Source: Dasypus novemcinctus (lineage: Eukaryota > Chordata > Mammalia > Cingulata > Dasypodidae). From it: a stretch of DNA of 64,000 nt. The notes under the pieces were generated by a model. The model worked only from the letters and a program-made list of their open reading frames with translations, was not told the origin of the DNA and searched no databases. This document shows positions 1 through 13,151 of the stretch, in pieces. The first letter of the stretch is position 1. Each line of letters starts with the position of its first letter. The position numbers and the translations under genes are program-made. The stretch covers positions 27,448,770 through 27,512,769 of the forward strand of contig NC_080682.1 in assembly GCF_030445035.2 (NCBI RefSeq), written 5' to 3'.

Positions 1-1570
1 CTTTAGATTTCATAAACGTTACATCAAAAATATGGGATTCCCATATACCCTTCCCCATCCGCTTCCCACACTTCCCCACATTAACATCTTGCATTAGTGT
101 GGTACATTTGTTACAATTGGTGAAAGCATATTGAAAGCTAGTACTAACAAGTATAAGTTACACTACCATTTACATTTTGCCCCACAAAATTTTTATAGGT
201 TTTCACATAAATTTAATGGCCTTTATCTGTCATTGCAGTGTCATGCAGGACAATTCCAGTGCACCAACAATGCCCCCATGTTGCACCTTTTCTTCTCATT
301 TCTTCCCCTCCAAAACTCTGTTGGTCACTACCTTTATATCAATTATGCAATTGTTATGTTGCTAGAATAATCATAAGTCTGCTTTAGTCCATAGTGCATT
401 CCCCCGCTTATGTTTGATCATTCTTCAATCTTGAGGATGGTGATGGCCATCCTGACTCTGATTGAAAGCCAACTTAAATCCCATGGGACAGATGGATGGA
501 ATTGTCTTCTTTGAAGTTGCAGACATTCTCTCTTCCTGGGATGGACATTGTTCATCATCTTTTTGTTAGTTGTCCTGGGTGAGCCCAATATACGGAGGGG
601 AAGGTATTGCAATTCTGTCGAGATTCTGGCATTGACCAGTATATGAACAGACTGAAGATTTAAGTCTCTGGCACATGTATTTAATAAATATAGTGCTAGG
701 TAAAGGTTCAAACAAAAGGGTCAGAAGAACCATATGTAGGGAAATTATAAATGATCCTAACTCTCTGACACTGTGGAGCATATATTCCAAAGCAATTTAT
801 AGGGTGCTGAATTTCTGAGATGGTCTGCCGTCCTTATAGTGTCTACACTTGTCTAGAGCCCTCAGGTGTCTCACTGTTTGGGGCAATGTATACAGTGGCA
901 GTCAATGAGATCCTACTGAGACTTGCATAAGTGTAATTTCCATAATAGCCACCTGAATCACTTTGGAATCTTAGCCATGAAAATAAGAGTTTGTTTGTAA
1001 TATGTCCCCTTTCAGGGAAGGTCTTTTCTGGATTCATTGCTGGTCAGTGTTTGGTAATAATCTCTCAGTTCCAGGAAAGCTCAACCCTGGTAATCATGCC
1101 CCACACTGAGGATAAGGTATTACATTAATATCCTGAGTTTAGCTTAGAGAGAGCCACATCTGAGCAACAGGAGGCTTTTATGACATAACTATTAGGCAAT
1201 ATATAACACTAGGCTAAGTTTTAATTTCACACCAAAAAAGTTAATAAGTACAATTATCAATATCAAGGACCTGGAGTAATGGTATATTCTGCTGTGATTG
1301 GTACTTCCCATCTACTCAGGGGAATCTTTCTGCTCTATTATAGAATGTAGCTGGACTTCCCAGGATGGAATTTCAATATTCTTTTGGTTCTTATGTGGGT
1401 TTTCACCCACCAAGACACTGCCCCATGAACACTTGAACATATTCATATGCCTTAGAGGTATGTCCAGGTGCAACCTTCCCCACACCACCCCATCACGAAC
1501 ACACTGCGCATTTAGCACTTTCTTAGAAAAGAAAGGGAGTGGTTTTCCATTAACTGAGATTAATCTTTAA
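1..1570 (-). mobile_element. L1 3'-UTR module, fragment
   Basis: No gene. This stretch is recognisably the same sequence as 28345-29974 and, more distantly, as the 3' end of the nearly complete L1 at 30.2-32 kb. Shared landmarks are the CCCACATTAA..CATTAGTGTGRTACATT block near 80-110, the AATGGCC..ATCTGTCATTGCAG block near 215-240 and the TTAAGTCTCT block near 660. Orientation follows those copies: the poly(A) end lies to the left, outside the window. Short ORFs here are chance. It is an old, diverged, 5'-truncated copy. Confidence 0.7.
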
Positions 1571-3311
1571 ATATTTCAAGAACCCCCTTGAGAGTTATCT
1601 TGTGAAGATAAACTATGTTGCTTATATACCTAAAGCCCACTAAATACTGTCTGACATTCAGTAGGGGTTCCATAAATATAACTCATTTTTACCATTATTA
1701 TATACCAGCAATCATTTGCAAATAAAAACTAATGTACACATTTTGTCATGCTCTATTCCAGTCTCATTTTATTTTATTTAACAATATTAAAAGAGTTCAA
1801 GTCCAACAATACATATAACTTGGGCAGATTTTATGTTTTAAAAATATTTTTTACCAAATCTTGCCTATTTATAATATGCATTGATATACACAGGGACCTG
1901 CAAAAAGCTTAGTATTTTCATATTTTCCAAAGTTTATACCACATTTATTTAATAATATCACAAATGCTTCCCAAAATATGTATTCAATTAAAACTTAAGC
2001 AATGCTGAAATTATTATTGTCTGAAAAACTCAGAGACTCTGTTGACCAACATTGCCAACACCAACAAACAAGATGTATTTTCTAAATTGTGAAAATGTGC
2101 GTAAATGAAAGCAAGGCCAGCATTGTTCATAAAAATGGACTGAAACTTTAAAGTGTTTATACATAAAAGACACAATGTATGAAAAAGATGAGAGATTAGT
2201 AAAAAAACATATTATTAAAAAAATCAAATGCTTATCAAATTTATAATTGCAAACAAAGAAAAGAGGAATAATAAATAGAGATTCTAGGCAGCACAGAGTT
2301 CAGAGTAAAAATAAGACAAAAAAATAATAATTTTTATGGATATTATATATGGTAAGCTAAAATTTACATAGAAATTCAGTCTATAGAGGAAAATCATGTA
2401 CATTTGAATTACTGGAAAAATAATGAAAAGTGATTAAAAATTTAAATAAAAAAGCAGGTTAAACATTTTAATGATTAAAAAAATGTTTTGGAAAATAAAC
2501 AGATATGATTCTACAAAGAAAAACTTAACATAGCTTAAAATAATAAAATTCACTTGGTTTCAAAAAATACATCTATTAATCATTGGAAATGACTAAATAA
2601 AAAATTAAATAGTTGATAAATGAAGAAAATGCCATTTCTTAAATATACATTAAATAGGAGAGAAAATCAAAACTGAAATTCCAGATGGTACAGAGAATTT
2701 TTTTTAAAAAGGAAAATTTATCAAACTATCTGAACAAAATTATGGATTCTTCATCCATTCTTACTTATATAAATTTACTTTATTAAGATTTTATTTATTT
2801 CTTTTTAAGACTACAGTAAACTAATAGCAATTAGTAGAAAGGAACTATTTTTAATACTAAAGTTAAAGAAAGAAATAATTCTGAGTTTTGTTGACACATA
2901 GCATGATGAGAGGGTTTACAAATAATAAGCATATAGAAGCAACATAGATATCACTACATGCAGATATTTAACTTCATATTTTTACAAAACATCAGGTCTT
3001 AAAACATTACCAGATAAGAGTCTTGATTTTGCTTATGTACCAAGAAAAAATTCATCTCAAAAATTTAAAAGACAATGGTTTTGCCAAATATTTAGGAATG
3101 ATTGGAAAACAAAAGCTGCAAATAAGAAAAATAAAATGGCAAACATTTTTTATAAATAGGCAATAAATATATACACATATTTAAGTTTAGTCAAGAATAT
3201 AAATAAAACTATCAGAAATGCTAGGATATTTCTAATTTTTTAACATTTAAAAATATCCTTATTTTCTTCTTCAATCAATGTTCACAAATAATTTTTCCAT
3301 AGCCTAATTCT
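1571..3311. other. AT-rich flank of OR unit A
   Basis: No gene recognised. The sequence resembles 9700-11500, with shared phrases such as the CATTGCCAACA / ATTTTCTAAATT block near 2048-2088 versus 10055-10095, and more weakly 60.9-61.8 kb. It is best read as the noncoding downstream flank of a tandemly duplicated OR unit. Confidence 0.5.
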
Positions 3312-3687
3312 TTTTTTTTTTTTTGAAGATTTATTTACTTATTTAATCCCCTCTCCCCCCCCCCCGGTTTTCTGTTCTCTGTGTCTATTTGCTGCGTCTT
3401 GTTTCTTTGTCCACTGCTGATGTGGTCATCCGCACAGGAAGTGTGGGCGGCGCCATTCCTGGGCAGGCTGCACTTTCTTTCGCACTGGGCAGCTCTCCTT
3501 ACGGGCGCATTCCTTGCGCATGGGGCTCCCCTAAGCAGGGGACACCCCTGCATGGCACGGCACTTATTGTGCGCATCAGCACTGCTCATGGCCAGCTCCA
3601 CACGGGTCAAGGTGGCCTGGGGTTTGAACCGCAGACCTCCCATGTGGTAGAAGGACGCCCTAACCACTGAGCCAAGTCCGTTTCCCC
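3312..3687 (-). mobile_element. DAS-type tRNA-derived SINE
   Basis: On the minus strand the element starts with a tRNA-like head (GGACTTGGCTCAGTGGTTAG, then a B-box-like GGTTCAAACC) and ends in A-rich sequence, seen here as the T-run at 3312-3325. The direct repeat CATAGCCTAATTC / CATAGCTTAATTC on either side is a target-site duplication with one mismatch. The head sequence is the one known from armadillo DAS SINEs. It is the main clue to the host lineage. Confidence 0.85.
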
Positions 3688-4189
3688 ATAGCTTAATTCT
3701 ATTGCGTTTTACTTTTCTCTAAATATTGAAGTGCTATTTTTCCTTTATAATTGTTCATTTATAAATAAGATAAACTAAGAGTATTTTTAAAAGACAGTGG
3801 ATATTATCATAAAAAAAGAATTGAGTATTCCAAATTTTGCAAGAATGTATTTATTGTGATTATAGTATCCAAAAGTTATTGGTACCACATGGAAATTTTA
3901 AATCAATATCTGAATTAATCTTTATAATAACCCTATATAATTACAGTTATCCATGGACTTATTTAGAAACTAATTTATTTAGAAACATACATACTTAAGC
4001 AACAGGTTTAACACGTATTTCCTAGATTCTAAATATGATGTGGATTTCTAAAAACGTATTTTTGCAAATCCCCTGAGCATATATGTTCAAGTAGAGGATT
4101 ATTGAACAAAAATATAAACTAATAAAAAGATGCTAATATATTTAGAGAGAGACCAAATAAATACCCAAATAAGAAAAAAAGAAAAGATG

Positions 4190-4580
4190 ACCTCCAATAT
4201 TCAGCATCATCACTTCAATTATTTGGAGGCTTCTCTTCTGAATGACTCTAATGAGACCATTTTTCACTTTGTTGTTCTGAAGACTATAAATGAGTGGATT
4301 CAGCATGGGGCTCACCATAGTATAAAAAAAAAAAATAGAGGCCACGTGAAACTTAAAGAAGAAGCCGGATCTTTTGGTTTTAGATAAGTAAAAATCATAG
4401 TGCCTAGAAGTGGGAGGAAGACTTAGAAAAGTCTTTGTGATTTCCTGAAATAGAATTAATTCTCAGGACAGTAGATGAAATGGATTTCTAGAACACAAAG
4501 ATTGTGGTAAAGGACACCACTACACTTGAACGAGTCAGAATGATTTTCAGGATTGCAGTGTCACTTGCGTCAAATTATCC
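4190..4580 (-). pseudogene. Olfactory receptor fragment (C-terminal part)
   Basis: The minus strand aligns by eye with the last third of the intact OR at 12198-12600. It keeps the TM7 signature [10 protein letters not shown] (as [13 protein letters not shown]) and the LIRVIQK tail. A run of 12 A at 4324-4335 breaks the frame before TM7, several other frames are lost, and nothing corresponding to TM1-TM4 follows upstream. It is a 5'-truncated, non-functional relic of a tandem duplicate and probably also OR8H-like. Confidence 0.8.
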
Positions 4581-6717
4581 TTCGTATATAGGCCACCTCT
4601 TCTATGAAGGATGTTAGATAATCTTAAAAAAGCACACATCTTTCTAATATAATTATACTGCATGTTCTAATGAGAGTTCATATGTTAGTACGTATCTTAT
4701 TTTGATATCTCAAGTCTTAATTCAATTACGTTTTTGAGATGTTTCAATTTTACTAAATATATACCAATTCTCTGCTTCTGTCTTTTTTCCACTAGTATTA
4801 TAGTAATGTTATTAAATTGCTATAATCTATATAACCACCTCCTTTCATTAAATACATTGCTTTCTTTAGAGAGAAACATACTTTTAATTCTCCATAGAAA
4901 TACAGAGTTCTGCATGTACTACAATTCATAAATTTCAGTGTGTACCTCTGATGATCCACGATTGAAAATTTTATGAAATATATCGAAGAGTGGATCCTGA
5001 TTCCAACAAACACACACATTCAATTTCTAATAGAGACGTTAAAGATTACTTTTATCAATATAAATTCTACCATCAACGTAGAAGGATTTCAGTATCCTGA
5101 ATTATTGCTTATAAATATATGCATCTTATGAAAGAGGTAAAGATTGAGACAAATAATCCTATCACATTTAATTTGATAGAGCCAAATTGTTTAATTAAAA
5201 ATATATTGCTATATTTTCAATATTAAATAACAATTTGTTTGAAATGTATATAAGCAAGTCCATTTCAACAAAGAAATTTAAATATTTTTAAAGAGATAAA
5301 AATATTCCATATTTCTTTAATATTTTATTATTGTTAATAGTGATAAAATGGAGAGTTAGGTTAATGCTCATAAAGGAATTGTTGAAGTCACACAGAACTG
5401 CTCCTTACCAAATATTTTTCTTTGTCTCTTTGATATAGGACTAGACTATTTCTCATCATCCCTTGATGTCAGGTATTGCAAAGTGACTGAAATCTAGCCT
5501 GACTCCATGTGGTATCCTAACACCAAAGACACTTTTGAGTTTTCTTTGTTTGTCCTGAGAGGCTTTCTATGTAGACTTTCTTGTTCAGGACCTGTATTTT
5601 CCAATTGATGAACAATAAAATGTTGATGAAATATGTATAAAATTAAGAAAGAGGAATAAAAGAATGATAACATTTTACAGATGAAGATAATATAACTATT
5701 GCTAAAAAAGAACTGTTTGTTTACAGTCATATTGATTATTTGGTGATCCAGAAGCAATAGTTTAAGGCTACAAATTGGAACATGAGTGTTTCTAACATAT
5801 GTTTCAGAAAAGGTTCTAAATAACACTGTAAAATTCCATGAGTCCATGTATGAATCAATATTTTTGTTGATCAATGAGTAAACATTAATAACCATTCACA
5901 TCCAGTAATGTATTCTATGAGATAATTGAACTATATGTGAAAGGTGTGTTTTTTTTCCCCTTAAACTTACAAGGAACCTCACCAGGAAATTATTTTTGTG
6001 ATTAGAATTGATTCTGAAGATGTGGGCATTTGATATTTACATTTTAGTTCACCCAAATTCATGTTCATTTTGTGAAACAAAGAACAGTTTATTATCACAA
6101 CTGCTGTGTCAACAAAGCTATTCCTGCTCAGATAAACATTATTGCTTGTAAAAATGCCATGATAAGCAGTGAAATAAATAAAAACAAACATATCAGCAAC
6201 AGCAGATTTGAATAAAAAGTGCTAACTAGGGTCATAACTTTTGGAAGAACTTCAAGCTACATAGAATAATAACAATCTTTGAGAGAAGGAAATAAAGTTG
6301 TACAATTCTTGATGGAGGTAAAGAAATACAATAAGGAATCAGAGAGGAGAAGACTAGAAAGTGGAAGGAGCCAGTAAAATGGTGTAAGCCTTGGGGAATG
6401 GAGAAAATGAAGGGCAATTGGGGAGTTCTGTAGTTTAGTGGCTGTATTACTCTTAGAATAAGGAGGACTGAAGTTATGATGTAAATTTCTACTTTTCTCA
6501 GAGGCTTCTGGCAGCATAGGCATTTGGATTTGTTATCTATGAAATTCCAGAGAAAGGGATATACTGCTTAAGCCAAAATTATCTAGAATTTAAGGAACAA
6601 GGAGATCTCCATTTATGAAACTTAAAATTCCTTTACTTTGCTTTTGAATTAAAAAAAATACAGAATCATGATAATGGGTACCTACTTTTTTAGAGTTGAT
6701 TTACTATAAAAGTCTTT
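4581..6717. other. AT-rich, nothing recognised
   Basis: I see no gene, element or repeat that I can name. The small ORFs at 5494-5895 and 6257-6523 lack any known motif and have the composition of random AT-rich DNA. Confidence 0.4.
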
Positions 6718-7076
6718 ACATCTATAGAGTAGAAGCATACTTCGTTTTATTGTGTTTCACTATATGGTACTTCAGAGATATTAGTGTTTTTACAGATTGA
6801 AGGGATATGGAAACCTACATTGGACAAGTGTATCAGTGCAATTTTTCTAGCAGTGTGTGTTCACTTTGTGTCTCTGTGTCACCTTTTAATTAAGGCATGA
6901 AACGCTTTTTACACATGATGCTATTTCACACCTGATAGACTACACTAAAGGGTAAGCATATCTTTTATATGTATTGAGAAACCATAAAGTTGTATGACTC
7001 ATTTTACTGCAATATTTGCTTTATTGCTGTGGTCTGGAGCCAAATCAATCATCACTGTGAGGTATTCCTGTATTGA
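6718..7076 (-). mobile_element. Tigger1-like nonautonomous DNA transposon
   Basis: The right end read on the minus strand (AGGAATACCTCACAGTGATG, then CTCCAGACCACAGCAATAAA) matches the Tigger1 terminal consensus I know. The left end (TTATTGTGTTTC..GATATT) and the middle (TGTGTCTCTGTGTCAC) match the other Tigger1 terminus. The transposase region is missing, so this is an internally deleted copy. Family assignment is from memory. Confidence 0.65.
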
Positions 7077-7924
7077 GAAGCCTATAAAGTAATGAAGTAT
7101 AAAATCACAGTCCTTCAAAACAAAATGATACACTCAACAAATCAAAGCCATGGACTTACTTGTCATTGAGATTTGATTTTAATTTTTCAAAATGGTACTT
7201 ATTATACTCCTGAATTTGGGAGAGTGTTGCCCATTCTCAAACTCATATTATTGATGGGATTTAATGCATGCAAAATCCTAGATTTACACAATTTCAGTGC
7301 TTTCTGTCTAATGTCTAAATTATGAACTTGTGTAGGAGATACAGCTTCTGCTTCAGTTACAGAATCAGGGACCCCTCTGGTTGCTGTTTCAAGGCTTCCT
7401 AATTTCTTAGGCATGCCCCAAATTACATTTTTCATGACTGTGCCTTGTCGCTCTTATTTCCCTTAAGTGCCAGCACAGATTGTGATCATGGTTTAGACAG
7501 AAAATGCCAAAGAACTCGCTGGACAACCAGATACGCAGAATTTGGGACTGTAGGGGAAGTAATGTTACATGCAGTTTCCTTTGACCACTATGAGTTCAGG
7601 TAGCAGATAAATTATTTTTCCCACCTTGTTTCATTAGAAGTTTGTGCTTTGCTGATGTATCTGGTTGGTTTATTGAGTTTGTTTATCATACATAAATGAA
7701 AGTGTAACAAATGATATCAGTATGTGTATGGAATATTTGAGTCCATTCCTTTTCTGTTCATCTTGTAGTTAAAGAGGATCCAGTGTAAAGTTAGATTAGG
7801 AAACATCTAAAACTTAGTAATATGCAATGGGTATACTGTGTAAACATTTATGGAATTATTTATTGAACACTAGGAAATGAGAGAAGTAAGTGATTTTTGA
7901 TTGTTCTTACCAAAAATATGCCAA
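7077..7924. other. AT-rich, nothing recognised
   Basis: A 77-codon minus-strand ORF at 7202-7435 has somewhat coding-like composition (KLGSLETATRGVP..) but no family I recognise. It could be a piece of an old processed pseudogene. No other feature is seen. Confidence 0.3.
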
Positions 7925-8402
7925 TATAGAAGTTGTAGGCAGAAAAATTGCCCATCCACCCATAGACGTCCAAGTCCTAATTCCAAGAACCTGTAATTCT
8001 CTACCTTTTATAGCAAAATGGAGTTTGCTGATGGAATTAGTTAAGGAAATTGAGATGTGATTATCTTGTGTTATCTGGTTATGATAGAAATTTTGTGTAA
8101 AATCATGAAGGATTTTATGTAGGACAGATGGAGGCACAAGCAACAGAGATAGAATAAGATTGATAACAAGCAGGTGGACTTTTGTGATTCCTGACTTTAA
8201 GGGAATCTAACCAAGGAATAAGGACAGCCTGTAGAACCCTGAGGAACCTGGAAAAGGCAAGGAAATTGGTTCCAGAAGGAATGCAGCCTGCAAATCCATT
8301 TTTGATTTATTACTTCTAGATGTGTGAGATGATAATTTTTCATTGTTTTAAGCCACTATATTTGTGGTAATTTGTTTCCACATAGATAGCAAACTATTAC
8401 AT
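7925..8402 (+). mobile_element. MLT1/MaLR-type solo LTR
   Basis: The 3' portion has the conserved ending of mammalian MLT1/MST LTRs: a TGTTTTAAGCCACTA-like block at 8345-8359, then TTTGTGGTAATTTGTT, then TAGCAAACTATTACA. The 5' portion (GCCCATCCACCC..GTCCAAGTCCTAATTCC) fits the MLT1 U3 start. No internal sequence follows, so it is a solo LTR of ancient age. Confidence 0.6.
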
Positions 8403-9507
8403 AAGACAGAAAACTAGTTTTAGAAAATTCATGTGTATTTATAATTAAAAGGAAGAAAATGTTACTGTTTTCAAACTTGACCTTAACCACTTAATAAAAC
8501 ATTGGATTGGTAATATTTCAAGGTGAGTTTAGCTCTATAGCTCCTGCTCTGTTGAATAAATAATCATTTTTACTTAGAAATATACTTCTCTAATTGCTAA
8601 AATGTTGGCTGGTGAAACCAAACCTGTTTGTTATGAATTAAAATCAAACAATAAAACAAATAAATCAATAACATTATATGCTTGAAAGTGAAAGTAATCA
8701 AATTAATGCCATTTTGTAGCTTGAGAACAGAAATATTAATAGTTTGACATTTTTGCTTCTAGTGCTTCTGTATACTCATGACCAATGCTGGAAATTTATC
8801 ACTTCTCCATGACACAGTTCTAGGTTTTGGCTCATTGCTTAGATGCCTACAAATGTCATAACATTTAGTAGTTTATTCCTAAAACCATCTACGCTTTGCA
8901 AGTCATGCCTACGTTATCTCAATCCATCCAAAGATGGAAGCATTTTACTTATTCATAGATCTTTCATATGAATTTCAGCTTCTTGAGAATGGTGCTACTG
9001 GCAAGATGGTTACTTTTTTCCTAACAACATTTTCACCCCTAGCACACTAAATAAAAAATGCCAGAAGAAATGTATTTGATTTTATGGTTTTATAACAAAG
9101 CCAATTCTATGCAACAGTGTCTAGAATAAGAACATATGGGAAAAATTTAAGTTGTATGTCATATTTGGATGAACATACATATTTTATGTGCAGAATGAAT
9201 GAAGATGAAGAGTATAACCATTTTTCTTTCAGAATATTTTGTCATATGTCCTATATCATGTGTTTTTAAGCAGTTTGCGTTTTATTTTCCTCTAAAGTTT
9301 TATTCTTTTCTGTGATATAAATTGACTTTCAGCACAGCTCTGTGATGAAAATGAGAGCAAATGAGCACTTTGAGTGGATTATCAAAGTATAGGATTGTAT
9401 AAAACAGGAATCTAGTGGTGGAAGGTGGAATGTGGTTAGCAGCACGAATATGAGAATGTTCTCTCCTGAATATAACAAATATACTAATATAGGGTGTTGA
9501 GTTGATT
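8403..9507. other. AT-rich, nothing recognised
   Basis: No gene or nameable repeat. Base composition matches the surrounding OR-cluster DNA. Confidence 0.3.
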
Positions 9508-9690
9508 AGGGGAAAATACACCAATTGTAAGACACGGCCTATGGTTACTAGTGATATTTTGAGGATGCTCTTTCATAGTTGTAATAAATATTTCACATCA
9601 GTGAAGGTGTTGGTGGTGGGGAGATACATGGGAATATTGCATGATGTTATGCACATTTGTATTGTAAGTTCCCACATTTTACTCTACATT
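9508..9690 (+). mobile_element. L1 3'-end fragment
   Basis: The succession GCCTATGGTTACTAGTGATA, CTTTCATAGTTGTAATAAAT, then GTGTTGGTGG..GGGAGATACATGGGAAT and a GTATTGTAA-like end matches the sense-strand 3' end of xenarthran L1s, compare 18540-18700. It is a short 5'-truncated insertion. Confidence 0.5.
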
Positions 9691-12197
9691 TATTGTTGAT
9701 GCATATAAACATTATACACATTAGTTACATCCTATTCCAGTCTTTCTAAAGTATTCTTAAGTAGTTCAAACTTTATAACACATAAAAATTTGACATGACA
9801 TTTTGTCTTAAAAATAGATCAGACCACATCTTACATAAAGCATAATATGCACTAACATAACTAGAGAAAATAGAGGGAATGGTAAATAGTCTATTGCTTT
9901 TACTTTGCCCAGTGGTTATGTTACATTTAAGTAATAATATCTTATAAACTTCCTAGAATACATTATAAGAGGATAAGTTAGTCTGAATTTAATTAAAACA
10001 TAAGCAAATTCTGAAGTTACAATTCTCTGAAAAATTAGAGAATTTGTTAGCCATTGTTGCCAACACAGACCAATAGGATAAATTTTCTAAATTATAGAAA
10101 TTCACATAATTGAAAGCAGATCCAGAACTGTTCATAAAGAAAGGGTCTATAAATATAAGAAAGAAAACAATGTACATATGAGGTGAGAGGTTAGTTTAAA
10201 AGAATATTACTGAGGAATACATGTAGCTCAGTGGTTTGAGCACCTGCTTCCCATGGACAAAGTTCAGGATTATATCCCTGGTACTTCTTAAGGAAAGAAG
10301 GTATATTATTAAAAAATAAATCCTTAACAAAGAATAAGGTAATTGCAAACAAAACAAAGAGAAGTAGCAACAAATGCAAATTCTAGAGACCTTAGAGATC
10401 AGAGCAAAATTCAATATTGCTACATAATTTACATGATTATTATATATGACAGTTAACATTTTATGTAAATTCAGAAAGTAAAAGAATATAATGTACACTT
10501 TAATCATTTGAATAAACTAAAAAAGAGTGATGAGCTAGTGAAAATTCATTGAAAGTTTAACCTTAAAGCAGCTTTATTTTAATATTTCAAAAATAATTTA
10601 AGAAAATGAACATTGTAATACTACCAAAAAAGTCTTAATATACATTAAAAGATAAAGATTCCTGAAGAAAAAATATACCTAATACTATATCTTAAGTTTA
10701 AATAAAATTAATCAAATATCAGAAATGAAGAAAACATATTTTCTTAAATATAATTTAAAAAATAAATGTAATTAGAAATGCAATTCCAGATTATGTGGCC
10801 ACATTTTAAAAAAGGAAATATTAACAAGCTACCTTAGAAAAATTTATGGGATTTCACAAAATTTGCCTTGACCATCAATTCTTAGCTTTGCCACCTTTCT
10901 CTATTAAAATTTTTGAAACAAATGAAGCACATATTTAACTCAAAAATCTATATCTTTTTAAAGAGCGTAAACTTAGAAAGACCAGGATAATGAAACGATT
11001 TTTAAATCATTAAGCCAAAAGGTAACAAAGACAGTAATACTGAAGTTTGTTGATGCATCATAGAATGTTAAAGTTTTCAAACAGTTAGCAGGTTGATGCA
11101 AAGAGGTATACCTATATACAAGTATCTAACCTCATGAATACAAAACTTCTGGGCTTAAAACAATGCAAAATGAGATTCTTTATTTCACGAGTATACCAAG
11201 AAAACATTCCACTTGCAATTTAGATGAGAAAAGAATTACAAGGGATTAGAGTGAATGATGCAAAATGAAAACAAGAAATGACAAAAATTTATATATAGAT
11301 ATGCAATATATACATACACACATGAGATTTTTCTAGAAGATCATGAATAAGGTTTTCAAAAATGATCAGAATATTTCTATTTTCTGTATTAATTAAGCAT
11401 GTTACAAAATTTTCTTTAAGATTAACATATACTTTTTTATATAGCTTAATTTTATCACAATAATTTAATTTTTTCCATGAGCAAAAATTACTTCTCTTTT
11501 TCCTTTTTAGCTGTTTAGTTATGAATAACATTAGCCAAAAAATATTTATATAGCATCAATGTGCATTTTCACAACAATATCTACTGTGTTTTCAAAACTG
11601 TGCAACAATATAAGCATTCTGATGATCCTGGTCAAATTTATTATTATTGCATTAAATTATTTCTAATCATCATCTGATTTGATTTTTAAGGTAACTGAAT
11701 TTAAAATTATTTTCCTTGTACACTTGCGGGTACTAGAATATTATGTTCAATGACTTTAAGGAATATGTAGCTCATAAAATGACAGATTCAGATTAAGCAT
11801 CTGAATTTTTCAGTCGAAAGCAGTACCCTTTAATATTGGGCTATTTTCTTGAGAATAAATCAATTCTGAAAGTGCTTTTCATAATAAAAATCTCTAAAAT
11901 CAGAATAAACATGTGGATTTCTATGATAGAATTTGAAGAATAGCATTACATTTTAGTCTTTGTTGCTGCAGATTAGTTGTCATTAGACATACATTTTAAA
12001 AAACAGGTTTAACATCTATTTCATAGCTTCTAATTACTCTGAGGAATTCTAAAAACATATTCTTGTAACGTTCCATTAGGTCTGGTCAAATAGAGGATGG
12101 CTCAACAGAAATTCAAGAAAATTAAATGAGGCTACTCTACTTAGAGAATGAATACCCAAAAAAGAAAGAAAGAAAAGTTACACTAAAATATTCAGCA
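9691..12197. other. AT-rich flank of OR unit B
   Basis: Noncoding 3' flank of the intact OR. It is paralogous to about 1700-4190 (duplicated OR unit A), for example the CTCTGAAAAATTAGAGAATT and CATTGTTGCCAACAC blocks near 10020-10065. No separate gene is seen apart from the short SINE at 10203. Confidence 0.5.
10203..10300 (+). mobile_element. Short tRNA-like SINE, diverged
   Basis: GTAGCTCAGTGGTTTGAGCA is an A-box-like tRNA start, followed by CCTGCTTCCCAT and a weakened B-box (GTTCAGGATTAT). It is a diverged SINE head related to the DAS heads rather than a tRNA gene: the cloverleaf is incomplete and it lies within the OR flank. Confidence 0.55.
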
Positions 12198-13151
12198 TCA
12201 CTGACATTTCAGTTGTCTGGAGCCCTCGCTCTTCTGAATGACTCTAATGAGAGCATTTTTCACTTCTTTGTTTCTGAGACTATAAATAAGTGGATTCAGC
12301 ATGGGGATCACCATAGTATAAAACACAGAGGCCACTTGATCCTTTCCCAAAGAGTAGGACTTCTTTGGTTTTAAATAAGTAAATATTATACTGACATAAA
12401 AGATGGTTACTCCCAGGAAGTGGGAGGCACAAGTAGAGAAGGCTTTGCGCTTTGCTGAAGTGGAATTAATTTTCAGAATATTAGACAGAATGGACCCATA
12501 TGACATAAAAATTGTGATAAGAGAAACCACTATGTTTAAACTAGTGAGAAAGATTATCAAATTTTCAGTGCCATGAGTGTCAGTGCAGGACAGGGCTAAA
12601 ATTGGAGTTGAGTCACAGAAAAAGTGATAGATGACATTGGATTTGCAGAAATGCAAGCTTTTCGTGCAAAGAACAATGACTGTTGATTCCGTAAAGCCAA
12701 TCAAGTAGGACCCAGTGACGAGGGCGCGGCAGAGTCTCGTGGACATAACAATGTGATAGTGAAGAGGCTTGCAGATAGCTACATAGCGGTCATAAGCCAT
12801 TGAAGAGAGAAAGAAGAATTCAGTGACAATAAAGAGGACAAAAAAATACATTTGGGTGAAGCAACCTGTGAATGAAATATATTTGTCAGAAATCAGTAAA
12901 TTCTCTAAGGTTTTAGGTGTGATGACTGTTGAATAACTGAGGTCAAGGAATGACAGGTGACTGAGGAAAAAATACATGGGTGTGTGAAGCTGGAGATCTA
13001 GACGAATTATCAAAATCATCCCTGCATTCCCCAGCACGGTAATCAGGTATATCAGGAAAAAGAGCATAAATAGTACCTGCTGGATATCTTCAGATTCTGT
13101 CAATCCCAGAAGGATGAATTCAGGCACATTTGTGTCATTCCTACGTCCCAT
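12198..13151 (-). CDS. OR8H: Olfactory receptor, OR8H-like, intact
   Basis: Seven-transmembrane odorant receptor of the ciliary membrane of olfactory neurons; it couples to G-olf and raises cAMP. The 317-codon single exon is uninterrupted and of normal length. Visible landmarks: N-glycosylation site N5-D-T, GN at 41-42 in TM1, [10 protein letters not shown] 55-64, the TM3 signature [10 protein letters not shown] 118-127, conserved C97 with the C179/C189 region of loop 2, SY 217-218 in TM5, KAFSTCASH 236-244 in TM6 and [12 protein letters not shown] 283-294 in TM7. The start is fixed by an in-frame TAA nine bases upstream of the ATG. The N-terminus [14 protein letters not shown] and the C-terminal LIRVIQ resemble the human OR8H group; the subfamily call is by memory. 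Decayed relatives lie at 4.2 and 62.3 kb on the same strand. No promoter or 5' noncoding exon could be recognised. Confidence 0.93.
   Translation of the reverse strand: MGRRNDTNVPEFILLGLTESEDIQQVLFMLFFLIYLITVLGNAGMILIIRLDLQLHTPMYFFLSHLSFLDLSYSTVITPKTLENLLISDKYISFTGCFTQMYFFVLFIVTEFFFLSSMAYDRYVAICKPLHYHIVMSTRLCRALVTGSYLIGFTESTVIVLCTKSLHFCKSNVIYHFFCDSTPILALSCTDTHGTENLIIFLTSLNIVVSLITIFMSYGSILSNILKINSTSAKRKAFSTCASHFLGVTIFYVSIIFTYLKPKKSYSLGKDQVASVFYTMVIPMLNPLIYSLRNKEVKNALIRVIQKSEGSRQLKCQ

Noticed and set aside
3335-3670. Three long overlapping ORFs at 3.3-3.7 kb and again at 15.6-15.9 kb
   Set aside because: Products of GC-rich DAS SINE sequence; the same pattern appears in every copy.
10203-10300. 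tRNA gene
   Set aside because: A-box-like start but no complete cloverleaf, weakened B-box and no terminator pattern; a SINE head.
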